From assembly GCA_943735955.1 (NCBI GenBank), contig OX030965.1, positions 1,226,701-1,290,700 of the forward strand: a stretch of DNA of 64,000 bases, written 5' to 3'. Below are positions 1-13,860 of this stretch, one piece after another; within the stretch, counting starts at the first letter, position 1; each line of letters begins with the position of its first letter. The translations under genes and the position numbers were made by a program. Source of the stretch: Piscicola geometra (taxonomy: Eukaryota > Annelida > Clitellata > Hirudinida > Piscicolidae). Under the pieces are notes generated by a model. That model searched no databases. It was not told the origin of the DNA and worked only from the letters and a program-made list of their open reading frames with translations.

Positions 1-483
1 CACTTGGGACTTTCTGCCAAAACAAAGTTTTAGCTCTCAAATCTAAACCTGCTCATTACTTTATTTTCAAAGAGATGCTGGTAGCAAGCAAAATGCTCTA
101 CGATGTCATAATAATTAGTTTAAAGTAAAAACTTTATGCGAGAGAGTGAATTGAATACGCAATGTGCGCAACAAATAACTTTGGTTTTGCATACGGAAAA
201 GTGGAAAATGCTTTCTCGTCTATTTGTGCTTTGAAAAAATTCAAGCCTACGTAAAGCCACGAAAACCTGCTCTGTTTTTAGCTCCTACTTGTCGCATACC
301 TTTAAGATATTTTCGGTATTCTTAAGGAATTGATTCTGTCAGTGCAAGGCAAGAGTACCAGCTTGTTCCATCTCTTTAAAAAAATCTGTGCATTGCAGAA
401 AAAGATTGTTAAGTGGCTGACCAACATGGAGAAAATTTATCATGTTTTCAGTATTTTCAGAAAGCAATTGTAAATGAAAAAAA
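1..483. other. AT-rich sequence, possible transposase remnant
   Basis: No intact gene is visible. Around 187-262 one plus frame reads FGFAYGKVENAFSSICALKK, faintly like the AFSSL-type C-terminal block of hAT transposases, but it is interrupted and too short to call. Confidence 0.2.
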
Positions 484-690
484 TTGGTAGAATTGAGTGG
501 CATTGCTAACTGTTATGGCGAAGAATCATTTAAAGGTTCTTTTAAATACATTAAAAAATTAATTCCTAGTGAAGAAGATCATCGTACGGGAAAAGAATGC
601 AGAAGAGAACCATTTATCCTTCATGGAAGTAATCTGCCCAACACAAAGCTTGATGATAAACTAATTGAATTGAAAATGATAATTGTTTAA
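484..690 (+). CDS. Short unassigned open frame
   Basis: A 68-codon frame that I do not recognise. It begins at a non-ATG codon and ends in TAA. No domain, signal peptide or clear splice context is visible. It lies just after possible hAT-like residues, so it may be transposon debris rather than a gene. Confidence 0.15.
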   Translation: MVELSGIANCYGEESFKGSFKYIKKLIPSEEDHRTGKECRREPFILHGSNLPNTKLDDKLIELKMIIV

Positions 691-848
691 AAGCAGTGTT
701 TGGAAAAAGTGAAATGTGTGGCTTTTGGATCAGTGTGTGTTCTGAAATCCTGAACTGCAGATGTGAATTAGGATTTTCTTCAATGACACTAATGAAAACC
801 AAAAATTGTTTGAATGTCCATGGTTTCTTGCTACCTTAATTTAGAATT

Positions 849-1182
849 TTAGATAGATATTGCTTTCCCATTTCTATGTTTGGTGTAAGTGGGCCGTTGC
901 TTCAAAAAATTCAAGAAGCACTGGGCAAGGCGGTTGTTTATCTGTGGGTTCTGGCTTGAGAACTCAGTGAGATCGCTGAAGTGGTGAACAAGAACTGGTG
1001 CTGTCTTGGAAAACCCCAAACCTGTTATCTTTGTACGACAACAGCCCACTTGATATCTTTAGTTGCTCAAGGTAGAGAAGAAACTCATCGTGCAGCGTCC
1101 AGACGGAGGGCACCAGCTGGAGAAACATGTCGATTGTGTGATTTTTGATGGGAAAACACTTATTTTGCTCACCCATAGACAA
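849..1182 (-). other. Protein-like open stretch in two overlapping frames
   Basis: Two minus-strand frames of 66 and 72 codons overlap here. Both read like ordinary protein (for example NHTIDMFLQLVPSVWTLHDE), which suggests one coding stretch with a frameshift. I recognise no family. It may be an exon or a decayed mobile-element ORF. A tRNA-like SINE head lies immediately upstream on the same strand. Confidence 0.25.
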
Positions 1183-1204
1183 AGTTTATTTTTCTTATTT
1201 TTTA

Positions 1205-1290
1205 TAAATACCAGACGATGGTAGGAATCGAACACACGACGTTTGGACTAATGACGTAAGATTTTAACTAACCCATCGACCATAATTTAG
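1205..1290 (-). repeat. tRNA-derived SINE head (or degenerate tRNA)
   Basis: On the minus strand the sequence has a box A-like block (TGGGTTAGTTA) followed by a good box B (GTTCGATTCC) and a 3' CCTACCATC that can pair with the 5' ATGGT. This is the layout of a tRNA-derived RNA polymerase III promoter. An AT-rich stretch follows. No conserved anticodon arm can be assigned, so a SINE or a decayed tRNA is likelier than a functional tRNA gene. Confidence 0.45.
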
Positions 1291-3430
1291 GAAATAGATT
1301 TTTTATCCCAGCTGACTCTTGATTATCTTACTGACATATTTTTACGTTGTTATATTTATAATCTTGACCTAATTCAACAGAATTCGTTATACAAACAAAT
1401 AATGACAAGCTGAATTTTGTGAAGTGATAAAAATATTTAAACTTTGTCTAGTGAACTTAGCAGAAAACTAATGTGAAACTGGAATAAGTTGACGTCAAGC
1501 TGTGCACTTCGTCTCCGGCTTTCCGAAGACACATGTTCTATGGGTGCATAGACTGACAATGTGTGGAAACACAAATGAAATGTGTAAAAGTACATGAAGA
1601 GAGTAAGAATCAGAAATTCAAACGGCACGGCATAGTAGAAATTTTACCAAATTAAAAGTAAAAATTCCAAGAATTCTTTATTCGAGTTGATCTTTAAGCA
1701 TCCCAAAAATGTAATTTCTATTTTTAAAGAAATAACTTTAAACAATTTTTAAGCTCATTCTTAAAGCCTATTCAAAAGAATTTGATTTTAATTTGTATAT
1801 ATTAAATTAAAATGCATTATGATCACAATAATATTTTATTCTTTAATTATTTATTTTATTTATCAGTATCAAGCAATGTTTCTCATAATTTTAAATTCAT
1901 GAAATCAAAAGTAGTTAAGATCTTTCATGAAAGTATTAAACTGACTTTTTCGATTTAATAAAAACTAAAATAATCTTTACAACTTTTTGTTCCAATGGTT
2001 TTTAATGAAATTCTGAGCTGTGAAACTTTGATCATTTAATGGCTTGTCAATTAAAATTCCACCATAATTTGCACGCTAATCATAACTTGAAAGCGAAGAG
2101 ATGAAAGAAATAATGAAAGAAACAAAATTCTTAATCTATAAAGCTTGATACAATGTTTTCATTTGTTTAAAAGTTTAAAACTTACTTCGGTAATTCAATA
2201 CTGTGAAGTGTTTGAACGTTAAAGAATGTCTTTTAAGTATTTCTTAATATGTAATGAGCCTAGACAATAATATGAAAAACATAAATGGAAATAAAAAATA
2301 ATGATGAGCTAATTAAATTGAAGGAAAGTTGCATTCTATTCAGTTACAGATTATTGAAAATGTATTGAAATAGTTGGTTTGGGCGACAAATAGCTTAATC
2401 CGTTATCTTAAGTACGCCATAACTGCCATTGTCAACATTGTAATCATCATTTTTCTTTCGCATTTTTCGAATTCTCAGACTCGATCACTCACGCTGGCTT
2501 CTTGAAATCCAAGTCGAAATCCAGCGCCCTTTTATTGAAAGCATGCCTTTTAAAACTTCAATACCGATACTATTACTATTAGATTCTTAAGAAACAATTG
2601 GCATGATAGATAAAAGATAGAGAGATTATGGTAAATCGAGGGTTTGTATATAGAAATAAATTAATGATAAGTTATATAATGCAGGTTATCCTTATCTTGT
2701 AAGACTCAGTCACTTCAAGTGGTATTATGAAATGCCTTTAAACTTTAAAAGCTCTTTTTAAATCAAAAAAACTCAAGAATACTTTTTATTGTTTAAAAAA
2801 AATATTTAATAAATTATTTCAATTTCATTTATATTATATATCAGTTTCATAGTTAATGTACCTTAGTTGAATAACATAAACTCACAGCAATTTGTTTTTG
2901 AAACAGCTATGAAATGACTTAATTCAAACACTTTCATAATTACGAACGTGATTTAAATTCTTTGCACCAAAAATGTTCGGACGATAAGTTCAGCAAGAAT
3001 TATGACTCAAGAACTCTCAAACAATTAATTATTTAAAATTTGAATGAAAACAATATTTTTTGTTTATATGTGGACCATTTGATTTTGTTGGCAGGTCTTT
3101 GCATTAATAACAGTTTATTGCCTGTTCTTCACGTTCTTCAAGAGACTTCAAAACATGCCACCTACTTGCTAATTATTAGCTATTTGTTCTCGAATACGAA
3201 AGGATTTTTGAATGAATGAGTGCATGAGTATGTTGCAATAATTCATCACTGTATAACACATTTCATCTTCAGCTCTTGTCATTTTGTGATTTTTCATCTT
3301 CATAACGAATCTTCTGAATATTTCACAAGCTTTGAATGCTTAAGTTCATCCATTACTAGTTAATTTCTAAAAATGCATATTTAATTTTGAACAGAATTTT
3401 TGTTTCAAATTTATTAAAAATACAAAACGC
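1291..3430. other. AT-rich intergenic DNA
   Basis: About 2.1 kb with frequent stops in all frames. I see no gene, RNA or clear mobile-element end in it. Confidence 0.5.
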
Positions 3431-3462
3431 TCATGTCATTTAAAGTTCATCTCAACCAAAAC

Positions 3463-6285
3463 TCACCAGAGAAAAAGCCTCGAGAAAGGAGAGTGGCCTC
3501 GTTTCTTGCCAGAGCACTGATGGCGGTAGTTTGGGAGGTCCAAGTCAGTGAAGACTTCCTTGCGTTGCCGATGGAAACATGCTACATGACAAGTGGAGGT
3601 GTTGGGCAGAAGAGGCAGAGGGCTGAGTGGGGGCAGTTGACTAGAGTTCGAGGGGAAGTAGGAGTGCACGAAGAGAAGGAGGGTTGGCACGCTGCTGGGA
3701 GAGTGTCTCAGCGCTTGCATCGTCACCAAAAAACACAAAAAACACAAAAGCAAGAAACGAATTTTGTAGAGTAGGGCGGTGAAGAGACTGAAAGTGTTTG
3801 ACCTTCGTTTGAGCTTGGCAGTTTCGTTTGTGGGTCGTGGAAAGATGATGATTGCCACGATGCTCGGCGTGAAATTATTGCCATAGTGTCTTTTATTTCG
3901 ATTTTGAACTTTTTTTATATTGAAATAAAGAAATAATTGAATGAATGAATTTTTATCTTTTGCATTGAGGAAGGTCGACAAGGGCAGCAGCCACAAAAGA
4001 ACTCCCCAATGTCCTCTCTCGTCTCCATCTTGCTCCCCTTCGGCATAATTTAAATGAATCCTTTGCAGATAGATCAGTTTGCTTTCACTAATATTTTTTT
4101 CCTCGATCGTTTGTTTCCTTTGACTGTTTCCATTGTTCATGGCACCCTCCACATGCGCATACTTTTCATCTTCTGCTTTTCCACCTCTTTTGCAATTGTT
4201 TTCATGCAAGTGCATGGATGAAGTCATGCAGCGGCATAAGCAGAAAGTCATTGGTGTCAGTGCTTGGAGATGGAGCTTGAGAAAGAATCGCCACAGTTTT
4301 GTTTCTGCGTCTAGTTGATGCACTAAAGAATTGTTCGAAGAGAGAATTGCATCGATTAATGGGGCAAAGGGTGAAGAAGGAATAGGGGCTGCTGCGGAAG
4401 AATAAAATAATGATGAAAGTATAAAAACTACAACAGAGAACTCTAATAGTTTTAAGAAAAAATAAATTAAAAATAAAACTACCAAGTTTTTCACAAAAAT
4501 TGTTTTGATAGTTTTATCGCGTGAATAATAAAAAGCTGCATCAGAAAAGCCCCTCAAGAGAAAGTGTGATGAAACTGCTGTGGTGCTGTGCAGATTGCAG
4601 TTCTTCATCAGAAACTTCAGCGGGTGCTAAAAAAGTTGTGGAAATGCAAGTGATGGTGGTTGCGATGGCAACGTTCGTGGAGGGCGGGTCAGCTTTGCTG
4701 TTGTAACATGAATGATCGAAAAGAAAGAGTTTGCATTCAGAGTGGTTAGGAGAAGGAAGTAATGAAAAATATTGAAATTAATATTGAAATTGGAGAAATA
4801 ATGAAGACTGTGCTGAATGGTAAAGAGTGAAAAGAGTGGAATTATAAAAGACGTTTGAGTTTTTGGAATTAATAAAAGTGAAAAGAGATTTTTGAATAAA
4901 AACTAGTTGATGAAAAAAGATAGTGCTTACATTTTGGAGAGTGTTGAGGTAGCTTAGATGCATTGTACAAGTAAATGTCGAAATATTTAGAAGTTATATA
5001 TTTTAACGAAAAAATCAATGAATGCTGGAGATATGAAAAATATAAAAGTTGTAATGAACAGAATCAAGAAAGAAATAGGAAAAAAAAGAAGTTGTGAGAA
5101 CAGTGATGGAGGGGTTAGGCGACTTTTTGTGAATAAAGTGTTAAAAGTTGCTGGGAAAAACAAATCTAAGTTGCAGAGACGAATGAAATGATGCTTTCAA
5201 TTGTATTCAAGTATGCGAGAATTTGAGAGTTTTTTGATCGAAGAGTCTCTTTGGAAACAAGCAGAAGCGTATTTGGTCTGTTCACTGGTGCTGCCAATGC
5301 AACCTTCTCTTGAACTTTTATTCATTTTTCAACTTCAAGAAATTATTTTATTTCCAAACTGCTTTTTAAAACTTTTTGATGGTATTTTCTAGATCGTCGA
5401 GTTATTTACAAAGAATTTCTTGGAGGAAATGTGAAATTGTTTTTTGAAACTTTCCAGGAATTGTTCTGAAGAAAGTTATTTTTAAAGTGCTTGTAAATGT
5501 TTCGTATTTTTACAGCTTGAAAAGCATCTTTATTATTTTTCGTCGATGTGCCTGCTTCGCTGGTCTCTCTTGCAATTGTTTGCCTCCTTTCAGGAAAACC
5601 AAGGCAAAGTTTTGAAATAATTTATAGAGTAGAGATCATTTTTATAAAGTGCTTTACTAATGAAGTTTTTTCAACTAATTTTTGATAACACTTTTTATTT
5701 TGTCTTTTTTTGTTATAATTGTTGAAAGATTAGATTGTTGTTGCAGTGGCAATTGGCAGTTGCAGTGGCAGGTGGGTTGTGTTCTGGGGTCACCTCGAGG
5801 GATGGTGCATGTTCGTCTTGGTGACTCTGTGGCATTCTAGGCGTCCTTTCGGTCTTCCTCAGTGTCGTCTGAATAAGTGCGAACTTTATAATCACAAGAA
5901 AGAAGAAATCTTCAACTCACAAGATTTGCAAATTAAATGCATCACATGAACAATGCTTTTGAGAAAACCTTAAATTAAGTTGAAACAGCTTTCCTGCAAA
6001 CTCAATTTCGTTTGCTAACATTTCTCTTTGAGGAGCATATTCCATTTTAAATAAAAATAGTTTAAAAGAGAGTCTCTTGTCTTTATGTTCGGACATCAAG
6101 GCTCTGATTCAAGAAAACAATTTTTACGTAGTCGAGGAGATTATGGAAAGGCGAAGATAGTTGGAAGACTGGGAGATGGCTTTACTATCGTCGTGAACAC
6201 AAATGAAACTCTTGAGAAGTTCGCAATTTCGGAGGCGGCTAAAAGTGATCGAAAGAGTCTGAGTGCTTCGAGTTCATGAAGCTGA
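3463..6285 (-). other. Coding-like GC-richer patch, gene structure unresolved
   Basis: Several GC-richer islands stand out from the AT-rich surroundings and read open on the minus strand. They are about 6280-6150 (LHELEALRLFRSLLAASEIA), 5880-5790 after a possible acceptor, 4710-4555, 4398-3960 (APLIDAILSSNNSLVHQLDA, preceded by a pyrimidine-rich ...TTCCGCAG acceptor) and 3740-3470. A 381-codon frame joins the last islands but also runs through AT-rich, intron-like sequence, so it is probably several exons plus introns. Some plus-strand frames are also open. I recognise no family. The patch could be a host gene, and strand and exons are uncertain. Confidence 0.3.
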
Positions 6286-6400
6286 CATTCTCGACATTTT
6301 CGTTCGAATTACATGCATGATAAGAATGCATGATAAATCAAACAGTTTAAACATGTAAAATCTTTTGACTTTTAGATTTTAACTTAAAGAATTTGAGATA

Positions 6401-7271
<871 letters not shown>

Positions 7272-9080
7272 CATACATACATACATACATACATACATAC
7301 ATACATACATACATACATACATACATACATACATACATACATACATACATACATACATACATACATACATACATACATACATACATACATACATACATAC
7401 ATACATACATACATACATACATACATACATACATACATACATACATACATACATACATACATACATACATAAATACATACATACATACATACATACATAC
7501 ATACATACATACATACATACATACATACATACATACATACATACATACATACATACATACATACATACATACATACATACATACATACATACATACATAC
7601 ATACATACATACATACATACATACATACATACATACATACATACATACATACATACATACATACATACATACATACATACATACATACATACATACATAC
7701 ATACATACATACATACATACATACATACATACATACATACATACATACATACATACATACATACATACATACATACATACATACATACATACATACATAC
7801 ATACATACATACATACATACATACATACATACATACATACATACATACATACATACATACATACATACATACATACATACATACATACATACATACATAC
7901 ATACATACATACATACATACATACATACATACATACATACATACATACATACATACATACATACATACATACATACATACATACATACATACATACATAC
8001 ATACATACATACATACATACATACATACATACATACATACATACATACATACATACATACATACATACATACATACATACATACATACATACATACATAC
8101 ATACATACATACATACATACATACATACATACATACATACATACATACATACATACATACATACATACATACATACATACATACATACATACATACATAC
8201 ATACATACATACATACATACATACATACATACATACATACATACATACATACATACATACATACATACATACATACATACATACATACATACATACATAC
8301 ATACATACATACATACATACATACATACATACATACATACATACATACATACATACATACATACATACATACATACATACATACATACATACATACATAC
8401 ATACATACATACATACATACATACATACATACATACATACATACATACATACATACATACATACATACATACATACATACATACATACATACATACATAC
8501 ATACATACATACATACATACATACATACATACATACATACATACATACATACATACATACATACATACATACATACATACATACATACATACATACATAC
8601 ATACATACATACATACATACATACATACATACATACATACATACATACATACATACATACATACATACATACATACATACATACATACATACATACATAC
8701 ATACATACATACATACATACATACATACATACATACATACATACATACATACATACATACATACATACATACATACATACATACATACATACATACATAC
8801 ATACATACATACATACATACATACATACATACATACATACATACATACATACATACATACATACATACATACATACATACATACATACATACATACATAC
8901 ATACATACATACATACATACATACATACATACATACATACATACATACATACATACATACATACATACATACATACATACATACATACATACATACATAC
9001 ATACATACATACATACATACATACATACATACATACATACATACATACATACATACATACATACATACATACATACATAC
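7272..9080. repeat. Almost perfect (CATA)n microsatellite, 1.8 kb
   Basis: About 452 copies of a tetranucleotide with a single substitution seen (position 7472, C to A). All six frames stay open in places, giving apparent proteins of more than 600 residues (MYVC or IHTY repeats) that are artefacts of the repeat. The left flank is slightly degenerate (ACACACGTG), and the right end stops abruptly at TTAACAGG. Confidence 0.98.
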
Positions 9081-9767
9081 TTAACAGGTTTTGGAACTGC
9101 CCTCCTCAATTGATCTGGCATAGTCTTTCAAGTATTCGCCTTCAAACATCAATCGAATCATTACAAGAGCACTCGAGGCCATTTTGAATTCATCATTTGC
9201 ATAATTCGAAGGCACTGACGCTCTAGAGGGTCCCCTTTCTCTGTGACGCGAGACTGCTTTTTATTGACGTTTGAGTGCCTTTGCCTGTCAGATAGTTAGT
9301 ATCGAGACAGTCTTTCAAAGCGATTTGATTCTCAACCAGATATATTCTAAGTTACTTTTTACTACAGTAACCATTTTGTCTACATATTATTTAATTATTC
9401 AGCTATTTATAAATTGATAAATTATTTTATTTGTTAGTTATTTTTAAGTTATCTAATTATCTAGTTACTGATTCAATGAATTCATTTGAATGATTTTGTA
9501 TTAATAATAATAATATTAATTTAGTACATAAAAAGTTTAATTATGCTATGATATGTTTTAGAAATTCTTATTAGACTGCGCATCACTAGACCAGAGCGTT
9601 AAACGAAATAAATCCGTTCTGCAATGAGTGAACGTCTTGAAAAGTGGTTTCTAAACTTTTGCAAACAACTTACGAGGAATATGAACACGAGTCCACGTCA
9701 TTTTCGCAGTGGAGTCTTGCTGAGGCCTGCGCAAGCTTCAGCCTCGATTTGAATTCATACTTTTGTC
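9081..9767. other. Intergenic DNA, nothing recognised
   Basis: Unique AT-rich DNA with no supported ORF or mobile-element end. Confidence 0.5.
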
Positions 9768-9989
9768 GTTGAAATGTATTTAAGATGAATTGTTAATGTA
9801 GTTGAAATGTATTTAAGATGAATTGTTAATGTAGTTGAAATGTATTTAAGATGAATTGTTAATGTAGTTGAAATGTATTTAAGATGAATTGTTAATGTAG
9901 TTGAAATGTATTTAAGATGAATTGTTAATGTAGTTGAAATGTATTTAAGATGAATTGTTAATGTAGTTGAAATGTATTTAAGATGAATT
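9768..9989. repeat. 33-bp minisatellite
   Basis: About 6.7 near-identical copies of a 33-bp unit that begins GTTGAAATGTATTTAAGATG. The copies are essentially identical, so the array is young or homogenised. It ends about 80 bp before a hAT element. Confidence 0.95.
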
Positions 9990-10072
9990 TTAACGTCGTT
10001 TTATACTGCCACTTAATTGAGTAATTAATATATCTATTTGAAAAAGAGATTTAAATAAGGATGAGTAAGCAT

Positions 10073-12184
10073 CAGGGGCGGCGATCTGCGTAAAATCTTG
10101 GGAGGTCCTCCCCAGGGTTGGAATCAAAGAGCCGGTATCGACCAATACAGTAAAGGCGATACTATTTAGTATTGTATGCTGTATTGCAAATTATATTTGT
10201 ATCAACTATTAATATTTTTATCGCCAAACATTAAAAAATTTTTTTTTTATACTCAATAAAAATACTTTTCAATTGCCAATATAAGTAGAGAGGCATAAGA
10301 AGGCAAAAAATATAAAAATTGGAAATTCATTTTGTCCACATGGAATATGGTTCACTAGGTTATTTCATGAATATTTAATATTGGAAGTTGGTACTTTTGA
10401 TGAACCCCACTCCCACACCCAAAAAACTAAATCGAAGCAAAAGTTCTGTATTCATTCTAGTCTTTAAACATAGCTAACTGTGGACAAAAACTAGTTGCAT
10501 TTAACACACGATACTGCTTGCAAATTTCATGGTTTACTTCACCATTTAGCAACATTGTCTCCAGCTGCAAGTATGAACGCAAACCAGAAGAATTTCGATT
10601 GAATATTTCTGTGATTTGCATTATTGCAAAGTCTATGACAGCGTAATATGCTGCTCGATAATGTTTCTCTGGTGTTGTTGCTTCATAAGCTGGACCCAGC
10701 CCACAATACTTTTGTGGCGGCTTTCGCACCCGAGGGACAGCAATCGGCTCGAGATCATTATGCCAAAACCATACTGTTGACATCTCTGAAAATGGCGTTA
10801 AACTGCTCATCTGATCGTAGGCGACGCAGTTTTTGCATAACTGAATCAGTCGCTGCAACCATTCCACTGACCTTGGCACTTGCTGACTGCAACGACTTGT
10901 ATAACTGTTCCAGAAATGAAAACACCAAAACAACTACCTTGAGGGCCAGTGCAATAGTGCCCTGTTGAAAAAAGACCTCGAGCATTTACAGCTGTTTCAT
11001 CAGCAGTACCAATGGAAGCTAATGATTCAAAGCTAACAAGTACCACTTCATAATGTTCAAGCACAGCAGACACTGTAGAAACTCTGGTCAGTCATCTTGT
11101 ATGACAAATAAGTTTTATACTATACTTCTTATTCAGTGGCTCATCAGGCAAGTCAATTATAAGAAACACTAAAGCATCACTAAACTGCTTCTTGAACTTC
11201 CTTGAACTATTGTATAAGGCACCTAACTCTTAGACAAACTGAAGTGAATTGCTCAAAAAAGGATTTGCGGCAGCTGTGTGCTGGGCAACAAAATTTGCAC
11301 AGTGTGCAGAACAGTGGAAAAACAATGCAAGCGGATGCTCACTGCTGATAATAGCCTGACAACCGTTATATCGGCCTTTCATGTTAGCAGCGCCGTCATA
11401 AGACTGAGCTCTGAGGTTTTCTATGGGTAGCAGAATTCTGATCAGAACATATTTTATTACAGCAGATAATGTTAGTCTGATCGTGTCTAGTGGGCTAAAT
11501 AAAACAATAAACTGTTCATTAACATTAAGAGTTTCATCAAAAAAACGAATGCATATCGGTTCCTGCTATAACGCATTGCAGTCTTGTGTGCCGTCAACTA
11601 CAACACCTAACTAGCATGATTCGGCATTAACAGTGCACACTGTGTTTCTTACGATAGAATGAGCTAAAAGCCTCAGCATTTCATTTGGCAGACATGCGAT
11701 ATGAAACTTGTAGTTTGATTTAACCACAACTCTAGTTAATGTTCGAAGACTTTTGAAATGGATTAACTTTGGTTCATCTAAAAATTGAAAGGGTCGATAT
11801 TGAAGTGGATCTCAGAACCCCCGATGAATATCGCCTATGCAAAATAAGTAGCACAATATGAATGATTTGTTAAATAAAAATGTGAATTTGTCTGCTTGCA
11901 AAAGGCGAAACGATATTTTTAAAAGAGTGAGGGAGTCCTTGTAAAAGCGGACCCAAGGACCCCTTCAGGATTCCTGCCCACGCCATAGAGATAAAAAAAG
12001 TATGTGGAGTATTTAAGTAAGCAAAGAATATTTATGTTTTAGACACTTATCTCTATAACTACACATAATCACAATTTATTACTGTATAAACATTTACTTT
12101 TATGACATGGTTGACGATTATGCTCATATCAAAATAGGAATTTTAAAATTACAAAATAGGAAAAAAGTGGGGGGGTCGCCCATG
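10073..12184 (-). mobile_element. hAT transposon copy A, complete ends, TSD GTAAGCAT
   Basis: The left terminus is CAGGGGCGGCGATC and the right terminus, read inward, is CATGGGCGACCCCCCCAC. Both are flanked by the identical 8-bp TSD GTAAGCAT (10065-10072 and 12185-12192), the hAT hallmark. A second terminal-like motif, CAGGGTTGGAATCAAAG, lies about 40 bp inside the left end. A decayed transposase is on the minus strand. Copies B (19830-22834) and C (61685-61988) share the same ends. Confidence 0.9.
10457..11770 (-). pseudogene. hAT transposase (DUF4371-type) pseudogene, copy A
   Basis: On the minus strand, fragments in shifting frames match the order of DUF4371/ZMYM-like hAT transposases. 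They run VVDGTQD-type block, AQSYDGAANM, FFHCSAHCAN, then YCGLGPAYEATTPEKHYRAA near the 3' end. Several stops and frameshifts break it, and the C-terminal dimerisation region found in copy B is missing. The sense strand follows from comparison with copy B. It would have been the transposase of this element and is inactive now. Confidence 0.8.
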
Positions 12185-12231
12185 GTAAGCATTATTGACA
12201 TAATTATCGTGTAAATTAATTAATTAATTTA

Positions 12232-12233
<2 letters not shown>

Positions 12234-12274
<41 letters not shown>
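12234..12274. repeat. (TTA)n microsatellite
   Basis: About 13 uninterrupted TTA/TAT units just outside hAT copy A. Confidence 0.9.
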
Positions 12275-13130
12275 TAATTGGATTATATATTAAAATATAG
12301 TAAATAATTTACTGGCTGTACTTTGTATCAATGCATTGTAAGAACAATAAATTGTTACAAAATTAATGAAGGTTTGAAATAGCTTGACTTGAGCGTTAAA
12401 CAGTGAAACTATAAAATTGGTTATTAAAGACACAGAAAACCAATAACTCTTTTATAAAATTCAAAATTAACAATAATCATAATTAGTGACACGATGAGTT
12501 TGTTTGTGAGGCAATAGGCAGACATTACGTTTTTATATTGTTTTTTGAATATTTTTTATTATTTACAGCCCGACAGACTCAATCCATGTTACATAAAAAA
12601 ATAAAAATAAGAATTTAATTAGGGGTAATAATAATGAGATTGATATTTTTTTTAATCTAAATATTAAATATTCAACTTTGTGTTCAGCAAAATATAATCT
12701 GAATGAAATTCATGAAATCATTACTTTCTGACGCTAGTTTTTATTCCCGCAAAGTGCTCGCCCCTTCATGCGATGCATTCCCGCAGTCTCGAACACCACA
12801 ATCTCGCGTTTTATCTACAAACTCTCGTTTCACGCAGCGTTGTTCCAGTTAACTGTAACTGTAACTGAAATAGAAACTGAAAATGATAATGATAATGAAA
12901 AAGGAAAATATGCTGTCAAAGACTTTCTGGAACAAATTTAATCAATAACTTTAAATGAAAACATCCAGCGTGTTACGGCAAAATGAAAAAGGATGCCCAG
13001 AAAAGTCTTGGAACAAAATCAAATAGTGTTGAAAAAGTTGAAAAACAGGTAACACTAGAGCAGGCAACCACTCAGAAGAAAAAATGGCAAGAGGCTTTCC
13101 CTAAAGTTCGGCTTCGTCAACGACTCCTGC
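12275..13130. other. AT-rich DNA, nothing recognised
   Basis: No supported gene. There is a short simple run of repeated CTGTAACTGAAA-like words near 12850. Confidence 0.45.
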
Positions 13131-13132
13131 TG

Positions 13133-13333
13133 CAACTTATCTGAAAGCAAATGGTCAATATTTCTTGAGAGAAAATGAAGCGCAATACCGAATATCTTTT
13201 GCGCAAGACGTTGTTTCAGCTCCCGCTTCACAAGCGTATAGGGAGAGGGTCTTTTCGATGTGCGGGAAAAAATCGCTTCAGAAAAATCTGGAAATGAAGA
13301 CATTTATGAAAATAAACAGCATATATTATGAAT
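13133..13333 (+). pseudogene. hAT transposase C-terminal dimerisation fragment
   Basis: The plus frame reads through the hAT C-terminal signature: APASQAYRERVFSMCGKKS, then LEMKTFMKINSIYYE and a stop. This is the RVFS...CG...L...LKxN pattern of Ac/hobo-type dimerisation domains. Only about 65 codons remain and the rest of the transposase is not seen nearby, so it is an isolated relic of a different hAT lineage from copies A and B. Confidence 0.75.
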
Positions 13334-13724
13334 AATATATTCATAAATGTTTTAAATAATTTTAATTCTAAACATTGATTTGGGTTGTATTCAAAACAAA
13401 TACGCATTATTATTTTATTTAATCATTAAAATTTAAAAAAAAGTTTTTTGCCTTCAAGAACGGTAATTAATAAATTACAAAGCTGTAAACTAGATACTAA
13501 AACTTAATTAAACTTTTTTTACAGATTTTTTGAAATAGAATGCTATTAATCTTAAACTTGTTGTAATTAACTGGCTCCCAGAACGAGGCACAACGAAAGA
13601 AAAGCTTACAAAAATTTGGACAACGGAAAATTGCGCAAACAGATAAATACGCACACAGTAAAATTTGAGTAAATTAAATTATTTAATGATTTCTCTTTAC
13701 TTGAAAACGCTGAGGCTAAAGCCT

Positions 13725-13860
13725 AAATCTTCGATTCAGTTTTTTGGGTAAGGGGGGGGGGGATTTCATCAAAAGTACCAACTTCCAATATTAAATATTT
13801 AAGAAATAACCTAGTGAACCATATTCCAAGTGGACGTAACAAATATCAAATTTTTCGATT
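13725..13860. repeat. Inverted copy of a 10.3-10.44 kb segment
   Basis: About 120 bp (TTTTTTGGGT...CATCAAAAGTACCAACTTCC...CCTAGTGAACCATATTCCA) repeats in reverse orientation a segment lying inside hAT copy A at about 10330-10440. It is followed by unassigned DNA. It is probably a fragment of a related element. Confidence 0.8.
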
